Assembly (NCBI GenBank): GCA_002493005.1
Contig: DKXL01000036.1
Location: 221-30,550, forward strand
Direction of reading: 5' to 3'
Source: Ruminococcaceae bacterium UBA7127
GTDB lineage: Bacteria > Bacillota > Clostridia > Oscillospirales > Acutalibacteraceae
Length of the DNA stretch: 30,330 nt
The notes beneath the pieces are model-generated. The model was given only the letters and a program-made list of their open reading frames with translations, made no database searches and had not been told where the DNA came from. Each line of letters starts with the position of its first letter. The first letter of the stretch is position 1. Of the stretch, positions 22,975 to 29,959 are shown one piece after another. The translations under genes and the position numbers were made by a program.

Positions 22975-23619
22975 ATGGCAACAAAAAGAAAATATACTTT
23001 AGGTGAAGAAATATTCAATTCCGTTTCGCACGGAGTGGGCGCAGGTCTTTCGATAGCAGGTACGGTTGTCCTCATTGTTATGTCCGTAATCCACACCAAT
23101 GCGTGGGGAGTTGTAAGCTCCTGCATTTACGGAGCGTCATTGATTATTCTTTACACAATGTCAACCCTGTATCACTCGTTCACCAACGAAAAAGCTAAAG
23201 CATTTTTCAGAATTATGGATCACAACACGATTTTTCTGCTGATTGCAGGAACCTACACTCCCATAACTCTGTATTATCTAAACGGAGTGCTCGGCTGGGT
23301 ACTGTTCGGCATTGTGTGGGCATCTGCAATTTTTGGAATTGTGATGAATTCAATCAACCTTGAAAAGGCACGAATACCGTCAATATTCTGCTATGTAGGA
23401 ATGGGTTGGGTAATTGTGTTTGCAATTAAGCCCCTTGTCGGCGCAATGACGAAAGTTTCAACACTTTTCCTGTTAATTGGCGGAGTATTTTACACACTCG
23501 GAATTATTTTTTATGCAATCAAAAAAGTAAAGTATTTTCACTCGGTATGGCATTTGTTTACAATCGCAGGCAGCGTATTTCACTACTTTGCAATTTTGCT
23601 CGGATTTTTGAAAATATAA
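22975..23619 (+). CDS. Hemolysin III / YqfA (PAQR superfamily) membrane protein
   Basis: 214 residues with seven membrane helices. It starts MATKRKYTLGEEIFNSVSHGVGAGLSIAG and carries the family markers: the first His in SHG, STLYHSF near residue 60, the DHNTIFLLIAGTYTP segment and the last His in SVWHLFTIAGSVFHY. The conserved Ser, His and Asp residues form the metal site of this family, which is homologous to eukaryotic adiponectin receptors. Despite the name, lysis has been shown for few members; a lipid-hydrolase or membrane-homeostasis role is likelier. GGAGGT lies just before the ATG. Single gene with its own promoter. Confidence 0.9.
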   Translation: MATKRKYTLGEEIFNSVSHGVGAGLSIAGTVVLIVMSVIHTNAWGVVSSCIYGASLIILYTMSTLYHSFTNEKAKAFFRIMDHNTIFLLIAGTYTPITLYYLNGVLGWVLFGIVWASAIFGIVMNSINLEKARIPSIFCYVGMGWVIVFAIKPLVGAMTKVSTLFLLIGGVFYTLGIIFYAIKKVKYFHSVWHLFTIAGSVFHYFAILLGFLKI

Positions 23620-23633
23620 TCGACTCTATGAAC

Positions 23634-23657
23634 ATATGACAAGTATTCCTGTCATAT
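23634..23657 (+). terminator. Weak hairpin behind the hemolysin III gene
   Basis: ATATGACA and TGTCATAT form an 8-bp stem with an 8-base loop shortly after the stop. No T tract follows directly, so it may only stabilise the 3' end, with the next hairpin at 23702 acting as the true terminator. Confidence 0.35.
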
Positions 23658-23695
23658 TCCCCCTCATATTTTATATTCATTCGATTAAAACAGAC

Positions 23696-23725
23696 AAAAT
23701 AAAAGGACGGTTAAAACCGTCCTTT
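23696..23725 (-). terminator. Intrinsic terminator of the carboxyl-transfer operon, bidirectional
   Basis: AAAGGACGGTT (23702-23712) and AACCGTCCTTT (23715-23725) form a perfect 11-bp stem. On the minus strand TTATTTTG follows, ending the operon 13 bases after the oadA-like stop. On the plus strand AAAATATTATATTT follows, less ideal for the convergent hemolysin III gene. Confidence 0.75.
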
Positions 23726-23737
23726 AAAATATTATAT

Positions 23738-25141
23738 TTATACCGGATGAACCATATTTTCTTTGTCGAGCTTGTCGCCGTTAATGCCGACCTTTGCATT
23801 TCTTCTCTTTTCAAAGAAGTCAAGCGCAACCTTCGGGAACTGTGCATAAGAAAGCACGTCCTCAGGCTGTTCAATCCACTGCTCAATCTCTCCTCTGAGC
23901 TTATCGAGCTCAGGCTCAAGACTGTCAGCAGGACGACCTACAACAACCTTTTTGTCGCCGATAATCTTCTTCTGGAACTCAGGGTCAATAGGCATCGGAG
24001 TTGTACCGTACTCACCTGCAACAAGTCCCTTGAACTCGTTTGTACACATCTTGTAGCGCTCGCCTGTGATTACATTGAACACAGCCTGTGTGCCGACGAT
24101 TTGTGATGTTGGTGTTACAAGCGGCGGATAACCTGAATCCTCACGAACACGTGGTACTTCTTCAAGAACCTCTGTGAGCTTATCCTCCTTGCCTGCCTGC
24201 TTAAGCTGTGAAAGCAGGTTGGAAAGCATACCGCCCGGAACCTGATAAATAAGCGCTTTTGCATCTGTTGCAAGCATCTTAGGGTCAAGAAGTCCTGACT
24301 TGATGTATTTTTCACGGAGAGTCATAAAATACTCACGAATTTCAGCAAGCTTTGTAATGTCAAGACCTGTATCAAACTCAGTGCCCTGCAAAGCGGCAAC
24401 CATTGACTCTGTAGGAGCGTGTGATGTGCCGAGTGCAAGCGGACTGATTGCTGTATCAATGCCGTCTGCACCTGCCTCAACAGCCTTTAACAAGCACATT
24501 GACGCAAGACCCGAGGTGTAGTGTGTATGAAGCTGAACAGGCATCTCAGGCAAAGCAGTCTTAATAGCCTTAACAAGGCTTTCTGTCTTTGCAGGAGTAA
24601 GCAAAGCCGCCATATCCTTAATGCAGATTGAATCTGCACCTGCGTCTGCAATTCTCTTGGCATACTCAACATAATACTCATCTGTAAACACAGGGCCTGT
24701 TGTGTAGCTGATTGCAACCTGAGCGTGACCGCCCTCTTTATTTGCAGCCTTAATAGCTGTCTGCAAATTCTTGATATCGTTAAGAGCGTCAAATATACGG
24801 ATAATATCGATACCGTTTGCGATTGAACGCTGAACAAGATATTCAACGCAATCGTCAGCATAGTGACGATAGCCGAGCATATTCTGACCTCTGAAAAGCA
24901 TCTGGAGCTTTGTGTTAGGGCAATGCTCCTTGATGGTACGAAGTCTTTGCCACGGGTCTTCGTTGAGGAAACGAAGACAAGAGTCATATGTTGCTCCACC
25001 CCAACATTCAAGTGAATAATAACCGATTTTGTCAAGCTTATCAAGAATCGGAAGCATATCCTCCGTGGTCATTCTTGTTGCAATAAGTGACTGGTGAGCG
25101 TCACGCAAAGCTGTTTCGGTAACTCTGATTTTCTTTGCCAT
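23738..25141 (-). CDS. oadA: OadA-like carboxyltransferase (oxaloacetate decarboxylase alpha / transcarboxylase 5S type), no biotin domain
   Basis: 467 residues, a DRE-TIM-metallolyase-type barrel plus the PYC/OADA domain. It starts MAKKIRVTETALRDAHQSL with metal ligand D14 and Q17. K175 in CIKDMAAL is the expected carboxylated lysine, and H205/H207 in LHTHYTSG are metal ligands. It moves CO2 between biotin and pyruvate/oxaloacetate. Single-chain OadA has a C-terminal biotinyl domain; here that domain is a separate gene directly upstream. This is the arrangement of the transcarboxylase 5S subunit, or of decarboxylases with a separate carrier. ATG at 25141 (MAKK) is preferred over 25150, whose AAAGGG is directly adjacent to it. 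Confidence 0.9.
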   Translation of the reverse strand: MAKKIRVTETALRDAHQSLIATRMTTEDMLPILDKLDKIGYYSLECWGGATYDSCLRFLNEDPWQRLRTIKEHCPNTKLQMLFRGQNMLGYRHYADDCVEYLVQRSIANGIDIIRIFDALNDIKNLQTAIKAANKEGGHAQVAISYTTGPVFTDEYYVEYAKRIADAGADSICIKDMAALLTPAKTESLVKAIKTALPEMPVQLHTHYTSGLASMCLLKAVEAGADGIDTAISPLALGTSHAPTESMVAALQGTEFDTGLDITKLAEIREYFMTLREKYIKSGLLDPKMLATDAKALIYQVPGGMLSNLLSQLKQAGKEDKLTEVLEEVPRVREDSGYPPLVTPTSQIVGTQAVFNVITGERYKMCTNEFKGLVAGEYGTTPMPIDPEFQKKIIGDKKVVVGRPADSLEPELDKLRGEIEQWIEQPEDVLSYAQFPKVALDFFEKRRNAKVGINGDKLDKENMVHPV

Positions 25142-25168
25142 TTGCGACATCCCTTTCGTCAGTTATAA

Positions 25169-25531
25169 TTAGTTGAGTGTTACAAGCACTTTACCTGAGT
25201 CAACAGACTCGCCCTTGCTAACCTCGATAGTAGCAACTGTGCCGTCCTGAGGAGCCTTTACGGGAGTTTCCATCTTCATAGCCTCAATAAATACGAGGTC
25301 GTCGCCTGACTTTACAGCCTGACCCTTAGAAACTACAACGTTAACTACAGTGCCCGGCATTGGAGCCTTGATTACAACTGAGCCTTGTGCACCGGCAGGA
25401 GCAGCAGGCTTTGCAGCAGGAGCAGGAGCCGCAGCAGCTACAGGAGCAGCCGCAGGAGCGGATGAAGAGCCAAGCTCCTCAACCTGAACATCATATGCTG
25501 TGCCGTTTACAGTAATTCTTAAATTCTTCAT
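25169..25531 (-). CDS. Biotin carboxyl carrier protein with Ala/Pro linker
   Basis: 120 residues in three parts: a short N-terminal segment starting MKNLRITVNGTAYDV (about 1-20), a flexible Ala/Pro-rich linker (about 24-48), and a biotinyl domain (51-120). The biotin attachment site is EAMKMET with K86, 35 residues from the C-terminus as in the family. It swings the carboxybiotin between the two carboxyltransferases encoded on either side. It lies between them, 28 bases before oadA and about 36 bases after the beta-type carboxyltransferase. It corresponds to the 1.3S subunit of transcarboxylase or to MmdC/GcdC of the sodium decarboxylases. Confidence 0.95.
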   Translation of the reverse strand: MKNLRITVNGTAYDVQVEELGSSSAPAAAPVAAAAPAPAAKPAAPAGAQGSVVIKAPMPGTVVNVVVSKGQAVKSGDDLVFIEAMKMETPVKAPQDGTVATIEVSKGESVDSGKVLVTLN

Positions 25532-25567
25532 TTTAGTATCCCCTTTATTTTAACAAGTAATCAATTA

Positions 25568-26887
25568 TCAGATGGTTGAGTGCTTCTTTGAAAGTGTTGA
25601 AACACGCTTGCCCGAGAGCATATCAAGCGCAGAAATGAGCGTTGTTCTGAGCTGAGCATCCTCAACAATACAATCAACATAGCCGTTCTGAGCAGCGTTG
25701 TAAGCTGAAAGATTTTCCTGTGCAAAATTCTCTGCAACCTCAGATTGCTTATCTACACTGACATTCATTGAGTCAGGAGCCATAATAAACGCAGCCGCCT
25801 CAACATTAACCGGTGAAATAACAGCCTGCGGAAGAGCGTAAACAACGTCAGCGTTAGCACCTGTGCCTGCAAGCGCAATGTAAGCTGAACCGATTGCCTT
25901 GCCTGTTACAACAGAAATCTTAACTGTGGTAGCCTCTGCATAGGCAGAAGCAACCTTAGCGGCACACTTTACGCTTTCAAATCCCGGACAATTCACAAAT
26001 GTGAGAACAGGCAATGAAAAAGCGTCGCAAAAACGAACAAACTTTGCGATTTTTGTAGCAGACTTACAATCAAGGTTTTTGCCCTTTGTAACAACAATAC
26101 CAACAACCTGTCCGCCGAGTCTTGCAAGTCTTACCTTTGAATTGTCACCAAAAGTGTTGTAAAGCTGAACAATGCTGTTACCGTCAACTGTTTTGCTGAC
26201 AATACATCCGCATCCGCAGCCGTCATCAGCAGGAGCCTCTTCAAATGACTGAGGTGCCATATTGAGGTTGTTTGATGGAAGATATAAGATAAGCTCCTTT
26301 GCCTTTTCAACAGCCTGTGCAGCGTCATCTGCAACGATTGTGGCAACGCCGCTTTTAGCGTTATCGTCAGCGCTTGAGTTTTCACCTGTTACAGAAAGTG
26401 AAAGCTGAGCATCCTTGCTCATAATAACAAAGTCGGCGCTTGCAGCATTAAGTGCATTTGTACCAAGGCATGTGCCGAGCACAACCGAAATCTGAGGTAC
26501 AACACCCGAAAGCTTTGCAGCAGCGTTTAACACCTCACCACAGCCTGCGAGAAGCTCTGTCCCCTGAGAAAGTCTGCCGCCTATGCTGTCATAAAAGCCA
26601 ACAACAGGAGCGCCTGTCTTGAGCGCAAGGTCATAAATCTTTTTAAGCTTTGCAGCCTGTGCCTTACTCATTGCACCGCCGCAAATGTCGCTGTTTTGTG
26701 CAAAAGCATAAACAGGCATACCTTCAACCGTACCAAAGCCTGCTACTACCTCAGCAAAGCTCTCGCCTGATTTTGCAAAAGCATCAATTTCACAAAAGCT
26801 GTCAGCGTCAAAAAACTCCGTAATTGTCTTGTAAGCGGAAGTTGAAACAATCTCAGCCTTTGCCTGATTGATTTTTTCAATACTCAT
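25568..26887 (-). CDS. Divergent acyl-CoA carboxyltransferase (MmdA / PccB / transcarboxylase 12S type)
   Basis: 439 residues against about 510-525 for MmdA/PccB. Two crotonase-type halves are visible. The N-half has VAGFGTVEGMPVYAFAQN and GAPVVGFYDSIGGRLSQGTELLAG (95-115); the C-half has VNCPGF (298-303), YAEATTVKISVVTGKAIGSAYIAL and ADVVYALPQAVISPVN. They are joined by a linker with CGCGC (224-228). The usual DSGGARIQEG is here DSIGGRLSQG, and the C-half lacks the GIIRHGAK-type stretch after PGF, so the acyl-CoA and biotin pockets are altered. It transfers CO2 between biotin and a CoA ester, which one is unknown. ATG at 26887 follows GGAGGAT; first gene of the operon. Confidence 0.85.
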   Translation of the reverse strand: MSIEKINQAKAEIVSTSAYKTITEFFDADSFCEIDAFAKSGESFAEVVAGFGTVEGMPVYAFAQNSDICGGAMSKAQAAKLKKIYDLALKTGAPVVGFYDSIGGRLSQGTELLAGCGEVLNAAAKLSGVVPQISVVLGTCLGTNALNAASADFVIMSKDAQLSLSVTGENSSADDNAKSGVATIVADDAAQAVEKAKELILYLPSNNLNMAPQSFEEAPADDGCGCGCIVSKTVDGNSIVQLYNTFGDNSKVRLARLGGQVVGIVVTKGKNLDCKSATKIAKFVRFCDAFSLPVLTFVNCPGFESVKCAAKVASAYAEATTVKISVVTGKAIGSAYIALAGTGANADVVYALPQAVISPVNVEAAAFIMAPDSMNVSVDKQSEVAENFAQENLSAYNAAQNGYVDCIVEDAQLRTTLISALDMLSGKRVSTLSKKHSTI

Positions 26888-27032
26888 CTTAACATCCTCC
26901 AATACAATGTATTGAATATGCAGTTCTAATGTCTGCATACTAAAATTCTACATCATATATTATAGCTCAAATTCAAAAAAAGCACAAGAAGAATTGTACC
27001 AATATTTTCAATTTTCACACATTGAATAGTAA

Positions 27033-27068
27033 TTAATAAAAAATGCTGAATTTATTGTCAATTTGACA
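27033..27068 (-). promoter_or_regulatory. Promoter of the carboxyl-transfer operon with a palindrome over the -35
   Basis: TTGACA (27061-27056), 17 bases, TATTAA (27038-27033) on the minus strand, about 145 bases before the ATG. TGTCAA-T-TTGACA (27056-27068) is a perfect palindrome covering the -35, a likely operator. Farther upstream the 8-base palindrome ACTATAGT occurs twice (27108-27115 and 27120-27127). The 305-base gap at 26888-27192 holds only these; no gene is seen. Confidence 0.5.
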
Positions 27069-27192
27069 GCGTTACACAGTCTGCAATTCTAATTGTACCA
27101 AATAAAACTATAGTCACTTACTATAGTCCAAACGCTTTTTCGGTAAGGCGCAAAATTCTTACGTTGTAACTTTAATTGTTAATTGTAAATTG

Positions 27193-27942
27193 TTAGAGCT
27201 GTTTTCCGTTGAGTAACGGATTTGCAAGCAGATTCTTGACCTCTTTTTCGGTAAGGTCACGCCAATCACCCTGCTTGAGCATTCCCATCTTTACGCCGCC
27301 GATTTGAATGCGCTTTAATCGTGCAACCTCAAGACCTACAGCCTCACACATTCTGCGAATTTCACGGTTTTTGCCCTCGTGCAAAATCATCTCAAGCACA
27401 ACTCTGCCCTGTTCCTTGTGGATAACATGTACCATCGCAGGCGCAGTTTTCCTGCCGTCAAGTTCAATTCCCGTTTCCAGCTTAACAAGCTGTTCCTCAT
27501 CGATTGACGGACGAACCGTAACTCTGTATATTTTATAAACGCTGTTTCTTGGGTGCATAACCTTGTTTGCAAATTCACCGTCGTTTGTAAACACCAGCAT
27601 ACCCTCGGAGTCTTTATCTAATCGTCCAATCGGATAAACCCTCTCCCCCACGTTTTCAACAAGCTCGGCAACACACTTTCTGCCTCGCTCATCGCTCATA
27701 GTGGTAATAAAACCGCGAGGCTTGTTGAGCATAATATAGCGGTATTTGCCGCCCTTTGGAACAGCAATTCTCTTCCCCTTTACAAATATTTTGTCAGTGG
27801 GCAAAGCCTTATCTCCAAGCACCGCAGTTTTTCCGTTGACCTTAACGTGTCCGTTAAGGATAAGCTCTTCGGCTTTGCGCCGTGACGCTATTCCGCTCTG
27901 CGAAATCAGCTTTTGCAGTCTTATAGGTTCTGTCTTAGCCAT
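27193..27942 (-). CDS. rluB: RluB/RsuA-family 16S/23S rRNA pseudouridine synthase
   Basis: 249 residues. An S4 RNA-binding domain (about 6-60, RLQKLISQSGIASRRKAEELI) is followed by the RsuA/RluB/E/F catalytic domain with GRLDKDSEG and catalytic D109, then the KIYRVTV, ILHEGKNREIRRMCEAVG and VARLKRIQIG segments. It converts a uridine of rRNA to pseudouridine. RluB is the most common member in Firmicutes, but RsuA-type specificity cannot be excluded. Its start overlaps the end of the D-Ala-D-Ala carboxypeptidase gene by eight bases (ATGGCTAA), indicating translational coupling. No clear terminator follows; the downstream DNA is a run of AT-rich ATTGTTA-type repeats. Confidence 0.9.
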   Translation of the reverse strand: MAKTEPIRLQKLISQSGIASRRKAEELILNGHVKVNGKTAVLGDKALPTDKIFVKGKRIAVPKGGKYRYIMLNKPRGFITTMSDERGRKCVAELVENVGERVYPIGRLDKDSEGMLVFTNDGEFANKVMHPRNSVYKIYRVTVRPSIDEEQLVKLETGIELDGRKTAPAMVHVIHKEQGRVVLEMILHEGKNREIRRMCEAVGLEVARLKRIQIGGVKMGMLKQGDWRDLTEKEVKNLLANPLLNGKQL

Positions 27943-29071
27943 ATGTAAAAAATTCCTTTATCTTGTCAAATATATTTTTATTTTCCTTTATCAAATCAAC
28001 CGCATTTACAGCAAGCAAATTGGTGCTGAAAACAGTCTTTTCGCCAAGCACATAATCAACTCTGCCCACAACCTCATTTTGAAAAATCGGGGCATACAAA
28101 AAGCTGTCCAGACAAACTCTTCGCTCAACTCGACTTTTATCCTCAGCCTTAATTACAAATCCCTGCGGTTTCTCCCCCATCACTGCAACCTTGTCGGATA
28201 TTCCTCCAACACAAGGGATGTCAACGCAAAATCGTTCGTCCTGCGGCTGATAATAGGCATATTGCTCAAATCCGTAGTCATACAGTGATATATGGTCGTT
28301 CCAGTCATTTCTATCGTTAAGCGTAACGCACACAAGCGTTAGTCCGTCCTTTTTTGCCGCTGACACAAGACATCTTCCTGCCGCCATTGTATAGCCCGTT
28401 TTTCCTCCTATACAATACTTGTAAAGTGACAAAAGCCGATTATGATTTGAATATGTAGTCTTTTTTGAAGCAGGATTAATGAAGTTTACGGTTGTGTTTT
28501 TTTGTGAAGTAAGCTTTGCAAAATCATCATTTTCAAGCGCATACGCCATTAACAGCGCCATATCATACGCTGTGGAATAATGTTCTTCATCATCAAGACC
28601 GCTTGGGGTAACAAAGTGGGTATTTTTCATTCCGATTTGTCTTGCACGCTCGTTCATTCGGTTTGCAAATTTTTGGGTACTTCCCGAAATTGTAAGAGCC
28701 GCCGCGTTTGCCGCGTCATTTCCCGACGCCATCATCATTCCTGCCGCAAGGTCACTCAGCGTAAGTCTGTCGCCCACCTTAAGGTACATTGAACTTCCCT
28801 CGGCAATCATATCCTGCTTAAAGGTGACCTGCCGATTTAAAGCGGCAGATTCCTCAAGCGCAATAAGCGTAGTCATCAGCTTGGTAGTGCTTGCAGGCTT
28901 CATTTTTTTGTGTTCATTTTCAGCGCAGATAACTTGACCGTTGTCGGCACAATACAGCACAAAAGCCTCGGCAGATACTTTGGGTGCACCTGCTGATTCA
29001 TTAGCTTTGGCAACAAATACCGAAACTAAGGCAACACAAAAACACAACAGTGCGGATAATAGTTTTTTCAT
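27935..29071 (-). CDS. dacF: D-alanyl-D-alanine carboxypeptidase (S11, DacF/PBP5 type)
   Basis: 378 residues with an N-terminal signal peptide (MKKLLSALLCFCVALVSVFVAKA, cleavage near residue 23). The penicillin-binding motifs are complete: S61-T-T-K64, S116-G-N118 and K224-T-G226. A PBP5-type C-terminal beta domain and a tail ending in a helix follow. It trims the terminal D-Ala from peptidoglycan stem peptides outside the membrane. In sporulating Firmicutes close relatives act in spore cortex or during growth; which applies here is unclear. The ATG at 29071 has GGGGTG 6 bases upstream; the frame extends ten codons upstream without a better start. Confidence 0.92.
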   Translation of the reverse strand: MKKLLSALLCFCVALVSVFVAKANESAGAPKVSAEAFVLYCADNGQVICAENEHKKMKPASTTKLMTTLIALEESAALNRQVTFKQDMIAEGSSMYLKVGDRLTLSDLAAGMMMASGNDAANAAALTISGSTQKFANRMNERARQIGMKNTHFVTPSGLDDEEHYSTAYDMALLMAYALENDDFAKLTSQKNTTVNFINPASKKTTYSNHNRLLSLYKYCIGGKTGYTMAAGRCLVSAAKKDGLTLVCVTLNDRNDWNDHISLYDYGFEQYAYYQPQDERFCVDIPCVGGISDKVAVMGEKPQGFVIKAEDKSRVERRVCLDSFLYAPIFQNEVVGRVDYVLGEKTVFSTNLLAVNAVDLIKENKNIFDKIKEFFTYG

Positions 29072-29278
29072 AAAGACACCCCTGTATAATTCTAAACACA
29101 AGGGCGCATATGAAGTTATTTAGTTTTTAACAAGCCCTATAGTGTTTAGTACAAATCTATGCCCGGAGTATCAGCAATATTCGATTGATTGTTTGGCGCC
29201 GATTAAATCCGACAAATATCCTTAAGCCGTTATTTCAGATTAAATATATACGCCTATTTAATTTCAACTAACTATTAC

Positions 29279-29704
29279 TTAAGTGTCAAAATCATCCTGG
29301 GTTATTTCTGAAAAATCATCCGCAGATGCTTTCTTCTTTTTGTCTTTGCCAAAAATATCCTTTACCTTTTCAATAACCTCAGGCAGCATACCGACAATAC
29401 GATCCGGTGCGCCCTCGTACTTTTCGATTGGAACAAGTTGAACATTGCCCTTGTAAACCGTCAAAAATCCTACAGGCTGAATTGTAACACCGGCGCCGCT
29501 GCCGCCGCCAAAGCAATCTTTATTTTCTTTTTTTGTCGGCAGGTCAGAGCCGCCTGCGGCAAAGCCGTAGCTAACCTTGGAAACAGGGATTATCAAGGTT
29601 CCGTCAGGTGAGGTAATCGGGTCGCCGACAATAGTGTTGACGTCAACCATTTCCTTGATTTTTTCCATGGTAGTGTCCATTAAATTTCCAATGGGATGTT
29701 CCAT
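29279..29704 (-). CDS. ytfJ: GerW/YtfJ-family sporulation protein
   Basis: 141 residues, starting MEHPIGNLMDTTMEKIKEMVDVNTIVGDPI. The family core is GTLIIPVSKVSYGFAAGGSD, a Gly-rich CFGGGSGAGVTIQPVGFLTV and a charged Lys/Asp C-terminal tail. In Bacillus subtilis the homologue (GerW) is a spore protein needed for normal germination; in Clostridia the gene is widespread in spore formers. It supports a sporulating host. GAGGAG lies 7 bases before the ATG. Single gene; its upstream region is shared with the IS110 element, which may have inserted there. The 200 bases behind it hold no gene I can support. Confidence 0.9.
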   Translation of the reverse strand: MEHPIGNLMDTTMEKIKEMVDVNTIVGDPITSPDGTLIIPVSKVSYGFAAGGSDLPTKKENKDCFGGGSGAGVTIQPVGFLTVYKGNVQLVPIEKYEGAPDRIVGMLPEVIEKVKDIFGKDKKKKASADDFSEITQDDFDT

Positions 29705-29774
29705 ATCAATTCTCCTCGTATAATAAAGTAGTAGTTTTTAATGTCCCTCTGCAAGGACAAATATGCTACACTGT

Positions 29775-29935
29775 AAATGGTGCTGTGGATTGGTACAATT
29801 TTCCTACCGCATAGACGGTTTTGTAAAGGCTCCAACCACAGACATTTGCAGTATTGTTAATCAGTTAGATACCGCCCGACGGTTTATTTAGAACGAGGTT
29901 ACAAGAGTAAAGTGTCCTGTGGATAACAGCATCGA
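29775..29935 (+). ncRNA. Candidate bridge RNA in the IS110 5' noncoding end
   Basis: The non-coding leader before the IS110 transposase folds well. AAATG (29775-29779), CTGTGG (29783-29788) and TTGG (29790-29793) pair with CCAACCACAG (29832-29841) and CATTT (29843-29847). Inside, TACAA pairs with TTGTA around a loop holding ACCG...CGGT. A second hairpin repeats the motif TACCGC...GACGGTTT (29870-29885). IS110-group elements are known to encode a bridge RNA with target- and donor-binding loops in this position. The ends are approximate, and no homology to a known bridge RNA was checked. Confidence 0.45.
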
Positions 29936-29959
29936 AAATAAATCTTTCGGAGGTACATT

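Noticed and set aside
27135..27256. 14-base match CTTTTTCGGTAAGG at 27135-27148 and 27243-27256
   Set aside because: One copy encodes LTEKE in RluB and the other is intergenic; flanks do not match, so I take it as chance rather than an attachment repeat.
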